Assembly: GCA_963665545.2 (NCBI GenBank)
Contig: CAXXKZ010000011.1
Coordinates: 372,001-436,000 of the forward strand
DNA from: G963665545 sp963665545
GTDB taxonomy: Bacteria > Pseudomonadota > Gammaproteobacteria > Xanthomonadales > SZUA-36
DNA length: 64,000 nt
Direction of reading: 5' to 3'
Shown: piece after piece, positions 55,835 through 64,000 of the stretch
Position numbering within the stretch: position 1 is the stretch's first letter
How the letters are laid out: each line of letters opens with the position of its first letter
The notes under the pieces: generated by a model
Told to the model about the DNA's origin: nothing
Databases searched by the model: none
Seen by the model: only the letters and a program-made list of their open reading frames with translations
Translations under genes and position numbers: made by a program

Positions 55835-56719
55835 CTATTTATAGATTTCATTTTTCGAGGCCAGCAGAGTATTGTGTAATAACGCTGCAATTGTCATCGG
55901 ACCCACGCCACCGGGTACCGGCGTAATAAAACTGGCTTTTGGTTCCACTTCATCGAATTTCACATCTCCTTTTAACACATATCCCCTGGGTTTGGTCGCA
56001 TCAGGTACACGCGTAATACCCACGTCTATGACCACCACCCCGTCGGTCACCATATCTCCGGTGAGGAATTCGGGAATGCCCAATGCGGCGATGACAATAT
56101 CCGCCTGCAGTGATAATTCTTTTATATTCGGGGTTCTTGAATGACATACCGTGACGGTACAGTTTCCAGGCTTGGATTTCCTGGACAAAAGAATGCTTAT
56201 GGGTGTCCCAACAATGTCACTTCTGCCGATCACCACACAATGTTTCCCTTCCGTCTGGATCTCGTATCTTTCCAGCAACTGCAAGATGCCATAGGGTGTG
56301 GCAGACACGTAGGCAGGCAGATTCTTGACCATTCTGCCCACATTGACAGGATGAAACCCATCCACATCCTTTTCGGGCAAGATACGTTCGGTCACATTCT
56401 TGGCGGAAATGTGTGCCGGCAGCGGCAGTTGAACAATATAACCGTCGATGTCAGGATCATCATTCAGTTGATCAACGACTTGCAGCAGTTCTGCCTCACC
56501 AATATCCGCATCAAATTTTTTCAAAGTGGATTTGAAGCCGACAAATTCACAGGCCTTTACCTTGCCACCTACATAGGCCTGGCTGGCGCCGTCATCCCCG
56601 ACAAGAATAGCCGCCAGGTGCGGTATCTTGCCACCCTGGTCGCAGATTAGCCTGACTTTTTCTGCGATTTCACTCTTAATTTCCTGGGCGGTTGAAATGC
56701 CATTTATGATGGTCGCCAT
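55835..56719 (-). CDS. folD: FolD: methylenetetrahydrofolate dehydrogenase/cyclohydrolase
   Basis: The 294-residue protein has the FolD signatures: YVGGKVKACEFVGFKS with the active-site Lys, DGYIVQLPLPAHI, PEKDVDGFHPVNVG, CVVIGRSDIVGTPIS (NADP site) and PVPGGVGPMTIAAL. It interconverts methylene-THF, methenyl-THF and formyl-THF in one-carbon metabolism. CTVTVCHSRTPNIKEL and TGDVKFDEVEPKASFITP resemble Bacteroidota FolD more than typical gammaproteobacterial ones, and the gene is A/T-richer than its neighbours. Transfer is possible. Confidence 0.93.
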   Translation of the reverse strand: MATIINGISTAQEIKSEIAEKVRLICDQGGKIPHLAAILVGDDGASQAYVGGKVKACEFVGFKSTLKKFDADIGEAELLQVVDQLNDDPDIDGYIVQLPLPAHISAKNVTERILPEKDVDGFHPVNVGRMVKNLPAYVSATPYGILQLLERYEIQTEGKHCVVIGRSDIVGTPISILLSRKSKPGNCTVTVCHSRTPNIKELSLQADIVIAALGIPEFLTGDMVTDGVVVIDVGITRVPDATKPRGYVLKGDVKFDEVEPKASFITPVPGGVGPMTIAALLHNTLLASKNEIYK

Positions 56720-56925
56720 AATTCAATATTCGGCCATTTGAAGTTAATGAGGTCAGGATAATACCCTAATGTGCTGCGCTGGAATGAGGCGCCGGAAACA
56801 ATTTTCGATTACCAAGTAAAATCAAAACAAATAGGTCTTAGACCGCAGCCAATTCGATGCTGATGTTTTCCTGGCCTTTCATGGTTTTCTGGAACAGATG
56901 GTGCCGGGAGTGCCGTTCGCAACGC

Positions 56926-58140
56926 TCATTGGCGTGCATCGCCATATTCCATAGCCCAGTCAGCAACGCTGGCAACAACTTCTGGCACGATTTCTCGGCT
57001 GGTTTCATCAAACAGCCCGTGTCCCACGTTTTCATACACGTCGACGCGAACATTTTCACGACCAAGCGCATTGAACCGCTCAATACTGGCGGCAACTGGA
57101 ACATTGTCATGTTCATCTTCGCGACCATAGATGACCAGGGTAGGTATGTTTGATCGTTGCCAATCCGCCAGGGGATCGTAATCTCCATTGAGCCGCCACC
57201 AATCCGATCGTTTGCGCTTGGCGATAGCGAGGGCATAGGGGTGCATTACAAAATCAAAAATGCCCGGGATTCCCATCTGACGTAGATTGGCATAGGTCTC
57301 GTGAATAAGCCCATCGATCACCTTCACGTTCGATCCCGACACGTCGATAATCCAGGGGATGTCGTCGGCCATACCGCTTGCTTTAATTGCGACTGTACCA
57401 CCCTGGCTGATGCCAATTAGTCCAATTCGATTGCGCTTGATGCCTGCGTACCGCGCCAGTTGCTCGCGCGCTGTTAAACCATCCTCTGCAAACTCAGTCA
57501 TTGAGGAATGCCGCCAATCGCCCTGAGACTTCCCGCTACCACGCTTATCGGGGAACAGAACTGCAACACCGGATTCAACCAAGGCCATGACGAAATGCAG
57601 ATACCAGAGATTGTCCCGATCACTCCAGCCTGAACCATGCAAAATCACAGCGCCGCCATGGCGAATTTCGTCCGGAAGAAACAAGGTGCCCGTCAGTTGT
57701 ACAGCGCCGTTCATCCATTGAATCTCACGTTGAGAAAAACCGGAATCAATCCGGGTTGCTGATCCCTCTGGCCAGGTAAAACCAATGACAACACCCGCTT
57801 CTCGTTTCAATATCAAGGGCTGGTCAAGAGCATCTCGACGAAAGGGCACCCATCGATATACATCAACAGCATCCGTTGGTGTGATGGAACTCGATAGATA
57901 GTCAACTCTCGAAAAGCGCGTACCGTTTAATCCGAATAAAGCGATACCGCCACGTGCAGAATATGTGGCTAACACACGATCATGCCCCTCAATTTCGTAC
58001 ACACCAATGAGCGGTTCGATTTGTTTTGCAGAGAATATCGTGCTGGGTGGGAAGGGTGCCTTCTCTGGCTGACTCATCACCAAAAAAGTGATCGCCGGGG
58101 GCAACGCTAATATGAACAACGCGATTACAAATTTCTTCAT
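56926..58140 (-). CDS. Membrane-anchored or secreted alpha/beta hydrolase
   Basis: An N-terminal signal/anchor (MKKFVIALFILALPPAITFLV) leads to a small beta domain and then an alpha/beta hydrolase. Catalytic elements are AVILHGSGWSDRD, FPDKRGSGKSQGDW, nucleophile Ser in GLIGISQGGTVA, Asp in VIYGREDEHDNVP and His in NVGHGLFDE. 404 residues, similar to the S9-like/acyl-CoA thioester hydrolase group. The substrate is unknown. Confidence 0.85.
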   Translation of the reverse strand: MKKFVIALFILALPPAITFLVMSQPEKAPFPPSTIFSAKQIEPLIGVYEIEGHDRVLATYSARGGIALFGLNGTRFSRVDYLSSSITPTDAVDVYRWVPFRRDALDQPLILKREAGVVIGFTWPEGSATRIDSGFSQREIQWMNGAVQLTGTLFLPDEIRHGGAVILHGSGWSDRDNLWYLHFVMALVESGVAVLFPDKRGSGKSQGDWRHSSMTEFAEDGLTAREQLARYAGIKRNRIGLIGISQGGTVAIKASGMADDIPWIIDVSGSNVKVIDGLIHETYANLRQMGIPGIFDFVMHPYALAIAKRKRSDWWRLNGDYDPLADWQRSNIPTLVIYGREDEHDNVPVAASIERFNALGRENVRVDVYENVGHGLFDETSREIVPEVVASVADWAMEYGDARQ

Positions 58141-58210
58141 GTCATTGCTGCGCGGGCCGGTGGCGTGTCGACGTGCAAGCGCTACAGCACCATTGCAAAC
58201 AAACTGGAAT

Positions 58211-59595
58211 TCACAGCGGGTCCAGAGGGGCCAGTTCCTGCAGCACCGTGGGTATCAGCTCGGCCACGGTCGGGTGAATGTGAACGGCGCGCGAGATGAC
58301 CGTATAGGGTTGATCGGCATACATGATATCGAGCAAACAGTGGATCGCTTCGTCACCGTTCAGCCCGAGGATCGCGGCCCAAGAATTTTTTGGTTTTGTG
58401 CATCGACGACTATTTTGATGCAGCCACGTGTTTCGCCGAACTCACGTGCCCGGCCGACCCGGGTCATCATCCTTTTACCCACCAGCGCACGTCGCCCGGA
58501 GGCACGTACCTCGTTCTCGGTCATGCCGATCCGCCCCAGGGGTGGATCGATAAACAGGCCATAGCACGGGATTCGATCTGTAACCTTGCGGGGGTCATCA
58601 TCAAACAGGTTTGCCGCGACAATTTCGTAATCGTTGTAGGAGGTATGCGTAAATGCGCCGCGGCCATTGACATCTCCGATGGCCCAAATGCCCGCCACGT
58701 TGGTACGCAGGTATTCGTCAACGATGATGTAGCCGTGTGGATTGGAGTCGATCCCGGCTTTGTCCAGGCCCAGATCATCCGTATTGGGAATGCGGCCGAC
58801 CGCCAAAAGCAAATGCGAGCCTGAAACCTCTTCCGGGCCTTCTTCACAGCTCACCCGGATCGCTACGCCCGAGTCGGTCGCGCGGGCCGCAATGCAATCG
58901 GCCCGCAGCCTGAACCTGACACCTTCGCCCTCGAGAATCTCCTGAACCGCGGCCGATACGTCTTCATCTTCGCGCCCGATCAGCCGCTCGTTCATCTCGA
59001 TGACTGTTACCTCGCTACCGAATCGGCGATACATCTAGGCGAACTCAAGGCCGATATAGCTCCCGCCGACAACAATCAGATGATCCGGCAGGAAATCGAC
59101 ATCCATCATGCTCGAGTTGGTCAGAAAAGGCACCTCGCCAAGGCCATCCCAGTCCGGCACCCGGGCGCGCCCGCCGACGTTCAAAAAGATCTTTTCGGCC
59201 GCAAGCACCTGGCCGTTGACTTCCACTGAATGGCTATCAATAAATTGTGCGTGGCCGCGAATCAGGTCCACGTGTTCCATGCCATCCAGCCAATCGGTGA
59301 CAGCCTGGTTCGACGCGCCTGCCACTTCGTCCTTGCGCGCTTTCACCTGACCCATATCGACTGTTATTTCTCCCGCTATGGAAACACCAAATCGCCTTGC
59401 CTGGCGGGCCAGATAGGCAATTCGGGCACTGCCCACGAGCGTCTTGGTGGGAATACAACCGACATTGACGCAAGTGCCCCCTACCCGCTGACGCTCAATA
59501 ATGGCCGTTGTGAGACCCTCCTGGTTCAGACGGCCGGCCAGCGCCGGCCCGGATTGTCCCGTGCCGATAATGATTGCATCGTAGTGTGTCGTCAT
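58211..59595 (-). pseudogene. Mercuric-reductase-like flavin disulfide oxidoreductase, amber plus frameshift
   Basis: From ATG 59595, YDAIIIGTGQSGPALAGRL and GGTCVNVGCIPTKTLV give the FAD site and redox Cys pair. After GGSYIGLEFA the frame meets TAG (59035-59037), where relatives have Gln, and then continues MYRRFGSEVTVIE, AVGRIPNTDDLGLD and IWAIGDVNGRGAFTH. Near 58380 one G missing from a run shifts the frame; restoring it gives ILGAAILGLNGDEAIHCLLDIM and a proper C-terminus ending APLDPL at 58211. The reconstructed enzyme is about 462 residues. Decay or base-calling error are both possible. Confidence 0.85.
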
Positions 59596-59732
59596 CTCGG
59601 CATTATAAAGAATTTCAAGGATATACCCAGGCATCCGCATGGGCGCTCACGTTCAACAGCAGTGATTGCGGCAGCAGATGGTATATTTATTGACCGGAGC
59701 GACCCTGAACAACGACATACGCGTGGCGGGCG

Positions 59733-61514
59733 GTGATTGTGCTGAAGAAACAGATCATTGTTTTTGCCTGCTTGTGTCTGATCCTATCGGGGTGTATCGA
59801 AACGTCCTACATTCGCCCGCAGGTCAGCGAAACCGAACCCCGCATCAGCTCTCCGGCAGATGCAGATATCCGACGCATCGCCAGGGATTCGTCTGATCCG
59901 GTCGCGAGTCTGATCGCAGCAAAGCACCTCCCCCGGTATCAGATTATCAAGTATGCCTGTCAGCAGGCGCTGGAGTTGCCAGACCGAACCAATATGGAAT
60001 GGAACCTGCTTTGTGCGCAAAGCATTGTTGACCTCATCAAGAACGAGCAGGAAGTGCTGCGTGGCGGGCAAGCACTACAGCTGCTATATGGCGAAGCGGT
60101 TTCCAGAATCTTCAGATACGTAAGAGACCGAAGTGATGATTCATCGAGTGTGCTGTATGAAGATGAAAATTTTGTCATTTTCAAGCGCGGTGACTCAGAA
60201 GAAGTTCGGGGGTTTACCAAACTTCTGGAATCCAGTGACTACCAACTGACCCACTTCGATCAGCGCTATGTTCGCGCGGGATTTGGCGTGCCGTTTGTGG
60301 GCTTTCGGGAAAATCGATCGGCAGAGCCGATCGATCTCCTGTACCCACCTGAGGGTCGATCCTATGCATATACCGGGATCGTGGATTTCACAGAGAAATC
60401 CGGTCACGGCAGGTACATTGCCAAACTGCAATTGTTTGACCCCGCGGGCCAAACCGTCGCCTTTGGCCGAGGTGAATATCCGTTGGCCGGCGACTTTTCT
60501 GCACCTTATGCTTACTTGCTATCGCGCACCGCGTTGCGGCAACTGGCATGGTCGGGCTTTTTTCAATTCGAAAATACGCTGGATCACCTCGGTCTGTTTC
60601 TTATGCAGCCCTACGATCCAGACAAGATTCCAATCGTAATGATCCATGGACTGCTGTCGAGCCCGCGGGAGTGGGCCCAGCTCACCAATACGATGTTTGG
60701 CAATCACCTGTCCCACCGCTATCAGGTGTGGCACTACGTCTATCCGACGTCTGCGCCCTTTTTGTATTCAGCCAAAATTCTGCGGCAGAAGCTGGCGCAT
60801 GCGCGCGTGCTTCTGGATCCGGAATTGGATGACTTTGCCACCAATCACATGGTCTTCGTGGCCCACAGTATGGGGGGGCTCCTGACCAAGGCACTGGCCG
60901 TGGACAGCGAATCCAGGTTGTGGGATGCCGCCTTCCTCACACCTGTCGATAAGCTCGAGCTGTCGCCGACCGACCGGGAAGAACTGCGCGGCATTTTTTT
61001 CCTCAAGGCGGAATCATATGTAAAGAGAGTCATATTTCTCGGCACACCACACCGCGGCAGCGAATTCGCGCACAGCTTTGTCGGGGGTCTGGGTTCAACT
61101 GTATCCCGCCGACCAGTTGCACTGAAATCGCTGTTGATGCGGGTGACCGCAAACAATCCTTACTGCATGACCGACGACATGAAAGTCATTCTGACCCGTG
61201 GTGGTCCGACCAGTGTGCAGGGCCTGGCGCCAGAACACCTATTGATCGGAGCCTTTGCATCAATTCCGCTGGCTCCAACGACGCCGTTCCACACCATTAT
61301 TGGCAGCGGGTCTGGAGATTCCAGGGGTGAAATCAGCGATGGCATCGTCACTTACGCCAGTGCGCACCTGGAGGGTGCACAAAGCGAATTCGTGATGCCG
61401 GTAAGACACAGCAAGTATGATGAACCCGAAGTCGTCGCAACGATCATGGGTATCTTGCAGCTTCATATCGACAGCATCGATCGTCTCGCGGAGCTGGGCG
61501 CCCTGGATGACTGA
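59733..61514 (+). CDS. Lipoprotein with C-terminal lipase-like alpha/beta hydrolase domain
   Basis: A lipobox (LILSGC) near residue 21 marks an anchored protein of 593 residues. Residues about 290-590 form a lipase-like domain: IVMIHGLLSSPREW, nucleophile Ser in VFVAHSMGGLLTKAL and VIFLGTPHRGSEFA. A His in MPVRHSKYDEPEV near the end completes the triad. The N-terminal 280 residues are unassigned. The start is GTG 59733 or GTG 59739. The stop overlaps the start of the halogenase gene by eight bases. Confidence 0.82.
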   Translation: MIVLKKQIIVFACLCLILSGCIETSYIRPQVSETEPRISSPADADIRRIARDSSDPVASLIAAKHLPRYQIIKYACQQALELPDRTNMEWNLLCAQSIVDLIKNEQEVLRGGQALQLLYGEAVSRIFRYVRDRSDDSSSVLYEDENFVIFKRGDSEEVRGFTKLLESSDYQLTHFDQRYVRAGFGVPFVGFRENRSAEPIDLLYPPEGRSYAYTGIVDFTEKSGHGRYIAKLQLFDPAGQTVAFGRGEYPLAGDFSAPYAYLLSRTALRQLAWSGFFQFENTLDHLGLFLMQPYDPDKIPIVMIHGLLSSPREWAQLTNTMFGNHLSHRYQVWHYVYPTSAPFLYSAKILRQKLAHARVLLDPELDDFATNHMVFVAHSMGGLLTKALAVDSESRLWDAAFLTPVDKLELSPTDREELRGIFFLKAESYVKRVIFLGTPHRGSEFAHSFVGGLGSTVSRRPVALKSLLMRVTANNPYCMTDDMKVILTRGGPTSVQGLAPEHLLIGAFASIPLAPTTPFHTIIGSGSGDSRGEISDGIVTYASAHLEGAQSEFVMPVRHSKYDEPEVVATIMGILQLHIDSIDRLAELGALDD

Positions 61515-62349
61515 ATCAACCATGCGCCAGATAGTCATCGTCGGTGGCGGCACAGCCGGCTGGATTACCGCCTGCGCCCTCGCCTGCCGGCTACCGGGCG
61601 GATCAGTCTCAATTCACCTAATTGAGTCGGAAGCGATGGGAATTATCGGGGTCGGCGAAGCCACCCTGCCCCACCTGCGCGGTTTCAACCAGAATATCGG
61701 AGTCGATGGAGCCGACTTCATGTCGGCAACTCAAGCCACCTTTAAACTCGGGATCGAATTCGTCAATTGGGCGCGTCACGGTGACTCGTACTTTCATCCG
61801 TTTGGCACCCACGGACTCAGCAACGACGGCATCGAATTCCACCACTACTGGCGCAAGCTGGCCGGTGAGCCGGACAGCAATCCCATAGGAGATTATTCTT
61901 TGCCCATCGTCGCTGCACGGCTGGCGAAATTCAGACCACCTACCGCAGACCCAAAACTCATTACTTCAACCTACAAATACGCCTACCAATTCGATTCCAC
62001 CCTGTACGCACCTTTCTTGCGAAATCATGCCGAACAATATGGCGTAGTGAGGACCGAAGGGCAGGTCACGCTTGTAAATCGCCATGGCGAAACGGGCGAT
62101 ATCCTGTCCGTGCAACTTGCATCTGGGGAAATCATTGAAGGAGACTTGTTTGTCGACTGCTCCGGCTTCAGCGGGCTGCTAATTGAAGAGACCCTGGCGA
62201 GCGGGTATGAGACCTGGACAGGCTGGTTGCCCTGCGACCGTGCGGTGGCGATTCAATGTGAAAGTAGCGGTCCACTTTTTCCCCACACCCGCGCGACCGC
62301 CGGGAAATTCGGCTGGCGCATCGCTCGACCACCCTCAGCATTACCGTGA
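61507..62349 (+). pseudogene. Flavin-dependent (tryptophan-type) halogenase, N-terminal half
   Basis: ATG 61507 starts MTESTMRQIVIVGGGTAGWITAC, the FAD motif of tryptophan halogenases. GIIGVGEATLPHLRGF and ATFKLGIEFVNW contain the region of the catalytic Lys. DLFVDCSGFSGLLIEE is the second FAD-binding segment. The sequence runs to ATAGKFGW, where the WxWxIP motif should follow, but it ends RIARPPSALP and stops. Normal proteins are about 500 residues; only 280 remain, so a 3' deletion is likely. The next gene starts six bases on. Confidence 0.8.
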
Positions 62350-62355
62350 GCTAAT

Positions 62356-64000
62356 ATGAAAGAGCATACCCAGGTAGTTGTCATTGGCGGTGGCATCGTC
62401 GGCGCCGCAATGCTGTATCACTTGACCAAATTAGGCTGGTCGGATGTTGTTCTGGTTGAGCGAAAACAACTGACAGCCGGATCCACCTGGCATGCTGCCG
62501 GCGGATTTCATTCCATGAACAGTGATCCCAACGTCGCAAGGTTACAAGCCTATGCGATATCCGTTTACAAAGAAGTCGAGGAGATCAGCGGCCAGGACGT
62601 TGGCATGCACCTGACCGGTGGAATCAGCATCGCCGCGACTGCTGAGCGCTGGGAGGCAATATGTTACGAGCATGCGCGCCACAGAGTTCTCGGGATCGAC
62701 AGTCATTTGATTGGGCCTGAAGACATTAAGAAGTTATGTCCAATCATGGACACCAAAAATGTCATCGGAGGGCTTTTCGATGCCAATGAGGGCAATTTGG
62801 ACCCTTATGGCTCAACCCATGCCCTGGCGAAGTCAGCCCGTAAAGCAGGCGCAGAAATATATCTCAATACCAAGGTAGAGGACCTTGCTCAGAAGTCAAA
62901 TGGTAGCTGGACGGTGGTCACGGACAAGGGGAATATTCACTGTGAACATGTCATCAACGCTGCTGGCTTATGGGCACGTGAAGTTGGAAAAATGGCTGGC
63001 GTACATGTGCCTCTTGTGCCGATGGAACATCACTACATCCTGACGGGAGGTATTGATGAAGTTGCGGATTTTGACGGTGAATTGCCCATGATTCTGGATC
63101 TCGACGGAGAAATGTATCTACGTCAGGAGCAAAACGGAGTCCTCCTGGGCGTGTATGAAAAGAACTCCACTCCGTGGTCAGTGGACGGTACGCCATGGGA
63201 GTATGGAGAAACCGATCTGTTGGAGCCGCGACTGGATGATATTGAGAACGCACTGATGCAGGGATTTGCGAGATTTCCAGCTGTGGCTGAGGCAGGAATT
63301 CGCCGCATTGTCAATGGGCCTTTTACGTTCGCGCCGGACGGCAATCCACTGATAGGGCCGGTACGAGGCGTACAAAATTATTGGTCCTGCTGCGGGGTGA
63401 TGGCGGGATTTAGTCAAGGCAGTGGCGTAGCGCTGGCTTTGTCACAGTGGATGATAGACGGTGAACCAGAGGGCGATGTGTTCGCTATGGACGTTAATCG
63501 ATTCGGGGCATTTGCGACCAAATCGTACACGATTGAGAAAGCAAAGGAATTTTACGAAAACCGATTCACACTTTTATGTCCGAATGATGAATGGCCCGCA
63601 GCACGACCACATAAGGTATCTGCAGTTCACGAGCGTCTGCGCCAGGCGAACGCAGTTTTTGGCCCCTCTTATGGCCTTGAAACACCGCTTTGGTTTGCGC
63701 CACCCGGAAGTTCGCCAACAGAGACGCCCAGCTTTCGACGGTCAAATTCGCATGAACCTGTGGGCGAGGAATGCCGAGCAGTCAGAGAAAGCGTAGGCAT
63801 ATTGGATCTCTCGTCGATTGCCAAGTATGAGATTTCCGGTCCTGATGCCGTAGGCTACATGGACTATCTGTTCGCAAGCCGATTGCCGATGCTGGGTCGA
63901 ATACGTATGGGCCCATTACTCCTGCCGTCCGGTCATTTGAAAGGTGACCTGACCGTCATGCGACTTGCCGAGGACAGATTCATGATTACTGGCTCCGGCT
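62356..64000 (+). CDS. Dimethylglycine/sarcosine-dehydrogenase-like FAD enzyme with GcvT-type domain (runs off window)
   Basis: ATG 62356 opens a frame with no stop to the window end (at least 548 codons). QVVVIGGGIVGAAMLYHLTKLG is the FAD fold, and GSTWHAAGGFHSMNSDPNVARLQAYAI is the conserved flavin-attachment region of dimethylglycine-dehydrogenase-like enzymes. YEKNSTPWSVDGTPWEYG and NGPFTFAPDGNPLIGPVRGV follow. From about residue 475 CRAVRESVGILDLSSIAKYEISGPDAV is the start of a GcvT-type folate-binding domain. Such enzymes demethylate N-methylated amines and pass the carbon to tetrahydrofolate. Confidence 0.88.
   Translation, partial: MKEHTQVVVIGGGIVGAAMLYHLTKLGWSDVVLVERKQLTAGSTWHAAGGFHSMNSDPNVARLQAYAISVYKEVEEISGQDVGMHLTGGISIAATAERWEAICYEHARHRVLGIDSHLIGPEDIKKLCPIMDTKNVIGGLFDANEGNLDPYGSTHALAKSARKAGAEIYLNTKVEDLAQKSNGSWTVVTDKGNIHCEHVINAAGLWAREVGKMAGVHVPLVPMEHHYILTGGIDEVADFDGELPMILDLDGEMYLRQEQNGVLLGVYEKNSTPWSVDGTPWEYGETDLLEPRLDDIENALMQGFARFPAVAEAGIRRIVNGPFTFAPDGNPLIGPVRGVQNYWSCCGVMAGFSQGSGVALALSQWMIDGEPEGDVFAMDVNRFGAFATKSYTIEKAKEFYENRFTLLCPNDEWPAARPHKVSAVHERLRQANAVFGPSYGLETPLWFAPPGSSPTETPSFRRSNSHEPVGEECRAVRESVGILDLSSIAKYEISGPDAVGYMDYLFASRLPMLGRIRMGPLLLPSGHLKGDLTVMRLAEDRFMITGSG

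Noticed and set aside
56824..56940. Short reverse frame ending ENISIELAAV downstream of the alpha/beta hydrolase
   Set aside because: About 33 codons beyond the hydrolase stop with no recognisable domain; it could be a gene remnant, but there is too little to support it.
15568..59037. Complete reassignment of TAG to an amino acid
   Set aside because: Several intact genes in the window end naturally at TAG, and extending them would add unrelated sequence.

Overview
The window looks like an accessory, rearranged stretch of a gammaproteobacterial chromosome, possibly from a marine or host-associated lineage. The evidence is TonB-dependent receptors with the plug signature of that group, many signal-peptide and lipoprotein hydrolases, a ComM remnant, and a tRNA-Phe 3' end of proteobacterial type. 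The taxonomic call is inference from gene style. No rRNA gene, complete tRNA or CRISPR array was seen.

Layout. 1-2430: end of a TonB receptor, a decayed comM, a Phd/ParE-type toxin-antitoxin pair and a partial IS256-family transposase. 2472-5344: an M81 (MlrC-type) metallopeptidase translationally coupled to an MFS transporter. 5450-7365: an alcohol dehydrogenase remnant interrupted by a complete IS256-family element. 7581-11312: TonB receptor plus GST, divergent from a TetR regulator. 11742-25209: a hydrolase block with an S9 peptidase, an S15/CocE hydrolase broken by an amber codon, a lipoprotein hydrolase fused to an SCP2-like domain, a prolidase-like amidohydrolase, a linalool dehydratase/isomerase-like protein, a gamma-glutamyltransferase-like protein, a CPBP intramembrane protease and an internally deleted FAD oxidoreductase. 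25379-34674: higBA, a tRNA-Phe 3' fragment with a truncated integrase (island scar), IS481- and IS21-family elements, and a resolvase broken by an amber codon. 34675-43800: truncated and fused genes, including cofC-cofG of F420 biosynthesis joined to a repeat protein, and a broken sulfatase. 43790-55747: a 5'-truncated LTA-synthase-like protein, secreted proteins, a PF00144 serine hydrolase, an amidohydrolase, an 11-mer-repeat lipoprotein, DUF2164, an MBL hydrolase, and a second identical IS copy. 55835-64000: FolD, an alpha/beta hydrolase, a broken flavin disulfide oxidoreductase, a lipase-like lipoprotein, a truncated flavin halogenase and a dimethylglycine-dehydrogenase-like gene running off the end.

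How the genes fit together. Receptors, transporters and peptidases acting on prolyl, cyclic or gamma-glutamyl peptides (M81, S9, S15, prolidase-like, GGT-like, CPBP, PF00144) suggest scavenging of small or modified peptides. Families matching all four mlr (microcystin-degradation) components occur here, but only the MlrC-like and transporter genes are adjacent. The second theme is genome decay: at least six IS elements or fragments, three in-frame amber codons, several single-base frameshifts and several deletion fusions. A palindromic repeat family built on GGGGTCAGAGTAAAGTGCC recurs at several gene ends.
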